55,213 bases of DNA from Lysinibacillus parviboronicapiens (GTDB lineage Bacteria > Bacillota > Bacilli > Bacillales_A > Planococcaceae), in NCBI RefSeq assembly GCF_003049575.1, contig NZ_PYWI01000027.1:1-55213 (forward strand), given 5' to 3'. Positions 48,689 to 55,213 of this stretch are shown one piece after another. The notes under the pieces are model-generated. The model made no database searches and was not told the origin of the DNA. It saw only the letters and a list, made by a program, of their open reading frames with translations. Position 1 is the stretch's first letter. Each line of letters opens with the position of its first letter. Position numbers and translations under genes: made by a program.

Positions 48689-49045
48689 TTACACATTTTG
48701 TTTATTTAAAAATGATAGACAAAACAGGCAATCTTCACCTTTACGTGAACTACCAAAGTGCACATGACAAACATGGAAACCTTCTTGGTATAAACGTGCT
48801 AAGTTATCATATCCCTCGCCTATATCTAATGGATTCGCTTTCTTCTCATCTGCAGCTTGTACGATGTTTTCTTTCGAAAGCAGTTCTTCTAGACGTGAAC
48901 GAAGGTGATGATTTTCTGTTTCGAGTGCCTTATGTTCTTCCATCATTAGCGCTACAAATTGCTTCAATGCACCAAATTGCTCCTGCATTGCTTCGAGCTG
49001 TTGTTCGAACTCCATAACGGTATCTAAGAAATTACGGTCCTTCAC
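48689..49045 (-). CDS. yabA: Replication initiation control protein YabA
   Basis: Negative regulator of replication initiation in Bacillus; binds DnaA and the clamp DnaN. The 118-residue product has an N-terminal coiled coil (about 5-60) for tetramer formation and a C-terminal zinc-binding domain with the strongly conserved [20 protein letters not shown] and [11 protein letters not shown] start at GTG 49045, eight bases after GAGG, giving [10 protein letters not shown], matching the B. subtilis start; GTG 49054 overlaps that site. Neighbours holB and ricT are as in B. subtilis. Confidence 0.96.
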   Translation of the reverse strand: MKDRNFLDTVMEFEQQLEAMQEQFGALKQFVALMMEEHKALETENHHLRSRLEELLSKENIVQAADEKKANPLDIGEGYDNLARLYQEGFHVCHVHFGSSRKGEDCLFCLSFLNKQNV

Positions 49046-49071
49046 CCAAGCCACCTCGTTAATTCTCTATC

Positions 49072-49887
49072 TTAAATAAGATTTTTTTCGCCTGCTAGTA
49101 GTTCCTCTAATGTATACTCAGCTGTACGCTCTTGCTCTTGTAAATATACTTGAATGAGTCTTTCCAGCACATTTAAACCTACTACTTTACCACGGCCATC
49201 TGGTGTCATTGTTATTTCACCAATGTCCGGCATACCTTCTTTAGCTTCTTCATATTCATCATTTTCGTACTTCAAACAGCACATTAAACGACCACAAAGC
49301 CCCGATATTTTTGAAGGATTTAAAGATAGGTTTTGATCTTTTGCCATTTTTATAGAAACCGGCTCAAAATCACCCAAAAATGTTGAACAGCATAGCATAC
49401 GACCGCAAGGACCAATACCACCCAATAGCTTTGCTTCATCACGAACACCTATTTGGCGGAGCTCAATACGCGTTCTAAAAACAGAGGCTAAATCTTTTAC
49501 AAGATCCCTGAAATCAACACGCCCCTCTGCTGTGAAATAAAAGATGATTTTATTACGATCAAAAGTATATTCAACATCAACAAGCTTCATTTCTAATTTA
49601 TGCTCGATGATTTTTGTACTTGCTAGTTCAAATGCCCGCTTTGACTCCGCTGTATTTTCCTCAACTTGTATACGGTCACGTTCATCAGCTGGCCGTAGTA
49701 CTTGTTTAAGTGGTAAGACAACATCATTATCTCCCACTACTTTTTGAGGAACAACAACTTTCCCGTATTCTACACCGCGAGCTGTCTCTACTATGACATA
49801 TTGGCTGTCTTCTAGTAGAAATGATGCTGGATCAAAATAATATATTTTACCCGCTTTTTTAAAGCGGACTCCCACTACATTATACAA
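49072..49887 (-). CDS. ricT: RicT (YaaT), PSP1-domain Fe-S protein
   Basis: Part of the RicA-RicF-RicT complex that in B. subtilis stimulates the Spo0A phosphorelay and RNase Y processing. The 271-residue PSP1-domain protein has the cysteines used for an iron-sulfur cluster: Cys161, Cys166 and Cys167 (CGRMLCC) and Cys198, Cys203 and Cys204 (CGRLMCC). Start is TTG 49887 with AGGAGGG eight bases upstream; it overlaps the holB end by eight bases, indicating coupling. Links to spoIIE and abrB control are indirect, through Spo0A. Confidence 0.96.
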   Translation of the reverse strand: MYNVVGVRFKKAGKIYYFDPASFLLEDSQYVIVETARGVEYGKVVVPQKVVGDNDVVLPLKQVLRPADERDRIQVEENTAESKRAFELASTKIIEHKLEMKLVDVEYTFDRNKIIFYFTAEGRVDFRDLVKDLASVFRTRIELRQIGVRDEAKLLGGIGPCGRMLCCSTFLGDFEPVSIKMAKDQNLSLNPSKISGLCGRLMCCLKYENDEYEEAKEGMPDIGEITMTPDGRGKVVGLNVLERLIQVYLQEQERTAEYTLEELLAGEKNLI

Positions 49888-50890
49888 ATGTATATCCCTC
49901 CTGCAGATTTAGCATTAGCTGCTCCATCATTAACGTCCTATTCATGTTACGCTGTAAAGATGCGCGAGCCTGTAAAATGGCCTCCATTTGACTAGACAGG
50001 CGTTCGTAAGTCGAATGTAACGCAGTTTCTTTAAAAGACTGTAACATGTCTGGATAAGTACAAGCTGCTTCGGGATTAGCTTTTATTGACACTATATCAC
50101 GGTAAGCAAATAGTAGTAAATCCAATGCTTGCTCCATCTCGCTTTTTTCTTTAAACAGTGGCAACCATTCTTCGTGTACAACGAGCATCGCTTCATGTAC
50201 ATTTTGACGGATTGCCTCTAATAATTTTAACACTGTTTTTCGAGCATGTGCAAACTGCTCATCATTTGCTAAAAAAATAGCTGTTTCGAGCTCGTTTGTC
50301 ATCATGCTCACTGTAGAAGCCATCGAGTGAGGAATATTGTTTTCCTGCAAATGCTTTAGCAATACTTGGCGCGGCATTTTTTGAAATTTTATATGCTGAC
50401 AGCGCGAGCGTATTGTGGGTAAAATAGACTGCATTTGCTCTGTCAATAAAATAGCTGTCACTTCTCCATCTGGTTCCTCTAAAAACTTTAATATCATGTT
50501 TGCAGAAGCAATGTTGAGACGGTCTGCATGGTGAAGTACGTAGATTTTACGCCCTTCCTCAACACCCACCATCTTCATTTCTGCAATCAGTTCTCTGACT
50601 TGATCAATCTTAATAAATTGACCATCCGGATAAATTTGATGAATATTAGGGTGATTTCCCGAATCAACACGTCTGCAATTTCGACATGTTTCACATGGAA
50701 CATTTTGATGTGGGTGCTCACATAGCATTAATTTGACAAAAAATTGCATGATATCAACTTTTCCTGTCCCTTTTTCACCATCAAAAATATATGCATGGGC
50801 TAATCTATTTTTGTCAAAAATAGTTTGAAGCTGTTTCATTACGACTGGTTGTAGTGTGAATAGCTCTTCAACATTCTTGGCCATTGTCAT
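49880..50890 (-). CDS. holB: DNA polymerase III subunit delta prime
   Basis: Stator of the clamp loader that places DnaN on DNA. The 336-residue AAA+ protein has a degenerate P-loop GEKGTGK (38-44), four zinc-binding cysteines (Cys57, Cys66, Cys69, Cys72) and the SRC motif in TIRSRCQHIKF (about 155-165). The C-terminal helical collar domain follows. Start ATG 50890 has GGAAGG six bases upstream; a second ATG two codons on has poorer spacing. Upstream lies a 446-base gap with a repeat copy, so it begins a new transcript with ricT and yabA. Confidence 0.95.
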   Translation of the reverse strand: MTMAKNVEELFTLQPVVMKQLQTIFDKNRLAHAYIFDGEKGTGKVDIMQFFVKLMLCEHPHQNVPCETCRNCRRVDSGNHPNIHQIYPDGQFIKIDQVRELIAEMKMVGVEEGRKIYVLHHADRLNIASANMILKFLEEPDGEVTAILLTEQMQSILPTIRSRCQHIKFQKMPRQVLLKHLQENNIPHSMASTVSMMTNELETAIFLANDEQFAHARKTVLKLLEAIRQNVHEAMLVVHEEWLPLFKEKSEMEQALDLLLFAYRDIVSIKANPEAACTYPDMLQSFKETALHSTYERLSSQMEAILQARASLQRNMNRTLMMEQLMLNLQEGYTFV

Positions 50891-51299
50891 TAAATTCCTT
50901 CCTCTATCAACTACGCCTTGGCGTAATTGTACCTGTCGCTATGCTGTCGGTACAAATTCCATGTGCTACTGACGCTTTGTTATCACTTCATTGTTGCAAG
51001 GATAAGCAATATGTCAGAAATTTTAAATGTGTTAAAGTTAACACATTGTTGGCCATTTTAGTAATACTACTTTACGTGGTATTACGGTTAGCCATTGTGC
51101 CTGCCGTCAAACTAGTTTCTCGCAGTCAGACACACAACATTAATCTCTCGTTCGATAAAGTACCTTTAAACTAACTATCTCTAGCTATTTTCAAGATTCT
51201 TTACACCCCGTTGGTGGCTAGGTTTCGTCCTGCAACTGTAAATGCGTATAATTTTATAAAATTATTTAACCCCTGTGGGATTCTTGCTGAATATATTTG
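50891..51299. other. Intergenic region between yaaR and holB
   Basis: No convincing gene. Contains repeat copy B at its holB end. A plus-strand open frame runs through it but lacks a ribosome-binding site and has a repeat-derived start. The holB promoter should lie here but no clear site was found. Confidence 0.55.
50912..50980. repeat. Dispersed intergenic repeat, copy B
   Basis: Begins with CGCCTTGGCGTAATT, identical over 15 bases to copy A, then TTGTACCT as in copy C, and a GGTACA repeat further on. The right part has diverged. Confidence 0.6.
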
Positions 51300-51338
51300 A
51301 AAAAAGCCCGCGCCTACAAGTGAAAAGACACGGGTTTT
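51300..51338 (-). terminator. Rho-independent terminator of yaaR
   Basis: Minus-strand stem AACCCGTG / CGCGGGCTT with one G-U pair and a 15-base loop, followed by TTTTTT, immediately after the yaaR stop. Confidence 0.8.
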
Positions 51339-51777
51339 ACATATATAAATTAATTAATAAGCCTTTAATCTCACCGATTTTATCGAGAAGGTCTATTGCT
51401 TCTTTTTCTTCATCTAAAAGGTCCTGTGCAAGCTCCACAAGGCGCGTATCGATCGTTTCGATTATTTTTAAACGCCTTCCTTCACCAAAGCGATTCCAAG
51501 TATGTGATTGTTTTAATTCCATACCATGTTCTACAGTTTCTTGTAAGAAACGCTTTACAAGCATTTTGAATCGAGCAAGTTCACGTAAATTGCGGGATCT
51601 TGCAACGCGATCTCCAGCAGTAGAAATATCTCCTAATAAACGTGTGAGCTGTTCAGTCTGCAGTTTAGAACCTTGTTTGACGACCATATCACCAAATCGG
51701 TTATTTTGATTATTATTTTGTAGTGGCTCTTTGCGATTAGTATTTAACCCAACACGTAGATCTTGATTGATTTTCAA
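51337..51777 (-). CDS. yaaR: YaaR family protein (DUF327)
   Basis: Conserved Firmicute protein of unknown function. The 146-residue product is mostly helical, with no membrane segment and no catalytic motif. The conserved core is GDISTAGDRVARSRNLRELARFKMLVKRFL and the C-terminal ETIDTRLVELAQDLLDEEK. The asparagine-rich N terminus is probably disordered. Start TTG 51777 has GTGGGGG about ten bases upstream. It sits between darA and holB as in B. subtilis, where the same small gene links tmk-yaaQ to holB. Confidence 0.9.
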   Translation of the reverse strand: MKINQDLRVGLNTNRKEPLQNNNQNNRFGDMVVKQGSKLQTEQLTRLLGDISTAGDRVARSRNLRELARFKMLVKRFLQETVEHGMELKQSHTWNRFGEGRRLKIIETIDTRLVELAQDLLDEEKEAIDLLDKIGEIKGLLINLYM

Positions 51778-51928
51778 GCTGTACTCGCCCCCACTTACTG
51801 TCTTCTCAAATTCGCTTTAGCACGAACTCGCCCTTTATCTTTACTGAATCTATCATAGAAAGTCTCGCATCTTGAATTAAAACTTTTGTGACGCGCTCGG
51901 TATATGTTAAATACATTACTTAGTAAAA

Positions 51929-52264
<336 letters not shown>

Positions 52265-52327
52265 TCACCCCTTTTATAAAATTAACCTTAATCGGTTTTA
52301 AAATTGTTTCATGTTAATTTTGTTTTA

Positions 52328-52369
52328 GTAACATCTAATAAAACTTAATTAGATGTTACCATTATATCA
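52328..52369 (-). promoter_or_regulatory. darA promoter (extended -10) with inverted repeat at the start site
   Basis: On the minus strand TGATATAAT (52361-52369) is an extended -10 box. Immediately after it come perfect 12-base arms GTAACATCTAAT / ATTAGATGTTAC (52328-52359) separated by eight bases. The repeat covers the expected transcription start. The lack of a U-run argues against a plain terminator. Confidence 0.6.
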
Positions 52370-52394
52370 CAATACGGTAGACAACTTCACATTT

Positions 52395-53024
52395 TTACTG
52401 CATTGCCTCAGACAACAATGACCATACATCTTCAACAACACGCTCAATATTTTGGTCTGCATTGACTACATATATACGTTCAGGGTAACGTTCGACTAAT
52501 TGTAAATACCCTTCACGAACCTTTTCATGGAAAGCCAAGCTTTCAACGTCTAAACGATTCACTTCTCGCTCTCCATGTGCATGTATACGTGCTAAACCAA
52601 CCGCTGGTGCAAGATCAAATAAAATTGTCATATCCGGTAGTTTCTTCCCGATGGCAAATTCATTAATAGATAGTACTTCTTCTACACCTATACCACGTGC
52701 ATATCCTTGATAAGCTAATGAAGAATCGATAAAGCGATCGCATATAACCAACCTACCAGCATCCAATGCTGGTCGAACTTTTTCAAAATAATGCTGACTT
52801 CTTGCTGCAGCATATAATAACGCTTCCGTACGTTCGTCCATCGCTGTATGTGCTGGGTTTAAAATAATGGTACGAATTTTTTCAGCAATCTCAATGCCAC
52901 CTGGCTCTCTCGTAGCTAATACATCTATATTTTCTAGTGCCAATCGCTCGGCAATCTTTTGAATAACTGTTGTTTTCCCTGCACCTTCTGGACCTTCAAA
53001 TGTTATAAATAAATTGCAATTCAT
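52395..53024 (-). CDS. tmk: Thymidylate kinase
   Basis: Phosphorylates dTMP to dTDP for DNA synthesis. The 209-residue product has the P-loop [11 protein letters not shown] (9-19), the substrate motif TREPGG (about 38-43), [16 protein letters not shown] (about 94-109) and a lid region before the C-terminal third. Start is ATG 53024 with GGAGG ten bases upstream, 17 bases after the decarboxylase gene, so the two are likely co-transcribed, as in B. subtilis yaaO-tmk. Confidence 0.97.
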   Translation of the reverse strand: MNCNLFITFEGPEGAGKTTVIQKIAERLALENIDVLATREPGGIEIAEKIRTIILNPAHTAMDERTEALLYAAARSQHYFEKVRPALDAGRLVICDRFIDSSLAYQGYARGIGVEEVLSINEFAIGKKLPDMTILFDLAPAVGLARIHAHGEREVNRLDVESLAFHEKVREGYLQLVERYPERIYVVNADQNIERVVEDVWSLLSEAMQ

Positions 53025-53041
53025 GCTGTTATTGCCTCCAA

Positions 53042-54466
53042 CTATTTAATGACCTCAATCATTTTTTCTTCTAAACGATGATTACCTTGGAAAGTTGCAC
53101 CTGTTGCTAACAACTCTTCAAGCTGACTCAGCTTTGCCACTGTAATTTTTTCTCCTGGCACTAGTAATGGAATACCGGGAGGGTAAGGTATAATCATACT
53201 TGCAGCAATTCGCCCCATTGCTCGCATATATGGAAGCCATTCCTTATCTATATGAGCGATTTCTTCAAACGTGCGGATAGGCTCGGATATCGCTATAAAA
53301 TTATAAGCCGTTTGCGTAGCGGTAAGTATATCCGTTTTTTCCGTCGATAATAACACGGTCACGGCATCTTTAATACGCACACGTATTTCGGCAAATGGAT
53401 AGATATGTCCGTGCTTCAAGAGTGGTAATATGAGTAATACTTGATGAGCGTCGGCCAGCTCTGCATAAACCCGTTTCGTTTCTAATGCCTTTTGTAATTG
53501 AAAGCCACTATAACCATCCACACGAAGTAATAGCTTTAGAGGATCATCTACTTCAATGACTTGAAGCGAGCCAATGGCACGTAATGCTTCAACCCACTGA
53601 TTTTTTTTCTCTATTATATATGCACCATCACTCTCCATATATGTCTGTACATAATAGCGTGCATCGTCTAATGATGCTAACAATAAATAAGACGGACTGC
53701 TAGATTGTAGCATACGTAAATAGTGATTAATTTTATCAACATCAACTAATTCTGAGTTAACATGCATAAACGATGCCATGGTCATGGCAGGCAATGTTTT
53801 ATGAGCTGACTGTACAACAACATCTGCCCCGTATGTTAATGCAGAGGGCTGAAATAGTGCACAAGCGCTAAAATGCGCTCCATGTGCTTCATCTACCAAG
53901 ACTGGTATCCTTTTTTCGTGACAATATGCAATCTGTTGTTGTATTTCTTTAGAAACCATACCGTAATAAGTTGGGTACGTTAAAACAACTGCCTTTGCCT
54001 CTGGATAATTATCTACTGCTTCTTTAAGATGTTCAAAGGAAATATGCGTGGCTGTTAATGTTTGCTCATCCCAAAACGGTGAAACATATACAGGCTTTGC
54101 TCCAATCAGCTCAATCGCATGAAAAATAGATTTGTGGGCATTACGTTGGACAAGTACTCGATCACCTTTTTTACATGTGGCATAAATCATTGCTAAATTC
54201 CCAACAGTCGTGCCTCCTACTAAAAAGAAACTCTTCATAGCTCCATATGTATTAGCTAGTAAATGTTCTGCCTCTAAAATCATTGTCTCTGGATTATGTA
54301 AATCATCCAGACCTGTTAATTCGGTCACATCATAACGCATTACATCTTTAAAAGCTTGAGGTAAGTGTGACAATTCTCCATGCTTATGACCTGGCACGTG
54401 AAAAGAAACATTTTGTTGTTGTCGAAAACGCTCTAATCCTTCCACAATTGGCTTTTTCTTTTGCAA
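53042..54466 (-). CDS. yaaO: PLP-dependent Orn/Lys/Arg decarboxylase family protein
   Basis: Amino acid decarboxylase of the SpeA/YaaO fold-type I family, giving agmatine, cadaverine or putrescine; the substrate cannot be read from sequence. The 474-residue product has FHVPGHKHG (22-30), HNPE, the PLP-phosphate region GGTTVGN (84-90), DEAHGAH (192-198) and the PLP lysine in SAHKT (Lys223). Start would be TTG 54466 with only a weak site (GGGTG) upstream. Position next to tmk matches B. subtilis yaaO. The upstream region has two inverted repeats next to a -10 box. Confidence 0.92.
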   Translation of the reverse strand: MQKKKPIVEGLERFRQQQNVSFHVPGHKHGELSHLPQAFKDVMRYDVTELTGLDDLHNPETMILEAEHLLANTYGAMKSFFLVGGTTVGNLAMIYATCKKGDRVLVQRNAHKSIFHAIELIGAKPVYVSPFWDEQTLTATHISFEHLKEAVDNYPEAKAVVLTYPTYYGMVSKEIQQQIAYCHEKRIPVLVDEAHGAHFSACALFQPSALTYGADVVVQSAHKTLPAMTMASFMHVNSELVDVDKINHYLRMLQSSSPSYLLLASLDDARYYVQTYMESDGAYIIEKKNQWVEALRAIGSLQVIEVDDPLKLLLRVDGYSGFQLQKALETKRVYAELADAHQVLLILPLLKHGHIYPFAEIRVRIKDAVTVLLSTEKTDILTATQTAYNFIAISEPIRTFEEIAHIDKEWLPYMRAMGRIAASMIIPYPPGIPLLVPGEKITVAKLSQLEELLATGATFQGNHRLEEKMIEVIK

Positions 54467-54791
54467 AACTAGACACCCATTTCCGTTATATTGTCCTTTA
54501 ATTATACGGGATTCCCGCAGGATAAAAAAGCTATCCTACAAAATAGGTAAGATAGTTCAATATACAAAGTAGATACCATTGTCGGCATATGTTTCTTTAA
54601 ATGTAGCATTGACTTATACTTTTGCCATTCCAAGGGTATTGATTCTATTTCACTCAAGTATTGTAACGCATAGCTTTCTACTAATTCCTCTCTTTAGCTT
54701 ATGCCAATAATCTACTTTTCAAACTTCGTTAATAGCAAACTCTCCTCATCCATTTCAATGATTTAAATGTAGGTTATTTATTATTTAAAAC
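54467..54791. other. Intergenic region between 5S terminator and decarboxylase gene
   Basis: No gene. Near the decarboxylase it has TATAAT on the minus strand (54501-54506), an 11-base palindrome CGGGATTCCCG (54507-54517) and an inverted repeat AGGATA / TATCCT (54519-54537). The remainder is AT-rich without visible elements. Confidence 0.55.
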
Positions 54792-54825
54792 AAAAAAAAG
54801 ACCAAAGATTTCTCTTTGATCTTTT
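54792..54825 (-). terminator. Rho-independent terminator of the right-hand rRNA operon
   Basis: Minus-strand stem AAAAGATCAAAGA / TCTTTGGTCTTTT with a four-base GAAA loop, followed by TTTTG, after 5S. Confidence 0.92.
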
Positions 54826-54832
54826 CACATGT

Positions 54833-54949
54833 GCCTAGCGACGTCCTACTCTCACAGGGGGAAGCCCCCAACTACCATCGGCGCTAAAGAGCTTAACTTC
54901 CGTGTTCGGTATGGGAACGGGTGTGACCTCTTTGCCATCATCACTAGAC
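54833..54949 (-). rRNA. 5S rRNA
   Basis: The minus strand reads GAGGTCACACCCGTTCCCAT, CCGAACACGGAAGTTAAGC and GTGAGAGTAGGACG, all 5S signatures. Ends are set from the terminal helix (CTAGTGAT with GTCGCTAG) and may be off by a few bases. It is a natural substrate of the RNase M5 encoded at 40761. Confidence 0.95.
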
Positions 54950-55138
54950 TATTGTCGGCTTCCAATATACGCCGTCTTTCTTTGTCAGCTTCATTCGTTC
55001 AGTCAGTCACGTACTTAGGTACGCTCCTTCCTTCTCTCAATTGCTTCCTTGAACTACTCGTATCTTGAAACCCTCTTTTAGAAAGATGTTGTTCTTTCAA
55101 AACTGGATAAACGGTGCATTGAATGTTTCAAACATTTT
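54950..55138 (-). other. 23S-5S internal transcribed spacer
   Basis: About 189 bases between 23S and 5S with no tRNA gene. On the minus strand it contains CCAGTTTTGAAAGAAC (55095-55110), a boxA-like stretch similar to that in the 16S leader at the left end. Confidence 0.75.
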
Positions 55139-55213
55139 GGTTAAGTCCTCGATCGATTAGTATTCGTCAGCTCCATGTGTCACCACACTTCCACCTCGAA
55201 CCTATCTACCTCA
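55139..55213 (-). rRNA. 23S rRNA, 3' end only
   Basis: The minus strand ends CTAATCGATCGAGGACTTAA, the usual 23S 3' end of Bacillaceae. Only about 75 nt are inside the window; the gene continues past the right edge. Confidence 0.95.

Noticed and set aside
50884..51174. 96-codon plus-strand frame in the yaaR-holB gap
   Set aside because: Begins inside holB and runs through repeat copy B; no ribosome-binding site, and the sequence looks like translated repeat DNA.

Overview
The window is a low-GC, spore-forming Firmicute chromosome segment. Its gene content and order closely follow the origin-proximal block of Bacillus subtilis from yaaO/tmk to lysS, here shown in reverse orientation, so almost every gene is on the minus strand. 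The protein sequences, the lack of yazB, yabS/yabT and yabG at their usual places, and the tRNA set suggest a Planococcaceae member, most likely Lysinibacillus or a close relative. That assignment is inference from memory and was not searched. The window opens just inside a 16S gene and closes inside a 23S gene, both on the minus strand, so the block lies between two rRNA operons in the same orientation.

Right to left, in the direction of transcription: the end of one rRNA operon (23S, 5S, terminator); a PLP amino acid decarboxylase, tmk, darA, yaaR, holB, ricT, yabA, yabB, yazA and rsmI (nucleotide supply, replication clamp loading and its control, biofilm and sporulation phosphorelay support, RNA methylation); abrB on the opposite strand with two Spo0A boxes; metG, a TatD nuclease, the cell-wall protein YabE, rnmV and rsmA; veg and the spore protein gene sspF; ispE, purR, ridA, spoVG, glmU, prs, ctc and pth; fin, mfd, spoVT, spoVB, mazG, rqcP, yabP, yabQ, divIC and yabR.

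Next comes a plus-strand island: tRNA-Gly, tRNA-Met and tRNA-Glu with their own promoter and terminator, followed by a small two-helix membrane protein gene with its own terminator. Leftwards again on the minus strand are spoIIE, tilS, hpt and ftsH, an inserted aldo/keto reductase gene, coaX, hslO, a membrane-anchored parvulin, cysK, the compact folate cluster pabB-pabA-pabC-folP-folB-folK, dusB and lysS. The block ends at the tandem promoters of the next rRNA operon.

The window is mainly housekeeping and sporulation genes. I found no CRISPR array, prophage, insertion sequence or defence cluster, and no convincing unknown multi-gene system. The points worth a second look are small: the plus-strand membrane protein, a family of decayed intergenic repeats, inverted repeats at several promoters, sporulation promoters built into the 3' arms of upstream terminators, and frequent GTG and TTG starts. 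Recognisable promoters include sigma-A types, a near-perfect sigma-H site (spoVG), sigma-G sites (spoVT, sspF), a sigma-F-like site (fin), a sigma-E-like site (yabP), a sigma-B-like site (ctc) and Spo0A-type control at abrB and spoIIE. Start codons given here were often moved inward from the longest frame where a Shine-Dalgarno sequence or the family's usual N terminus decides the matter.
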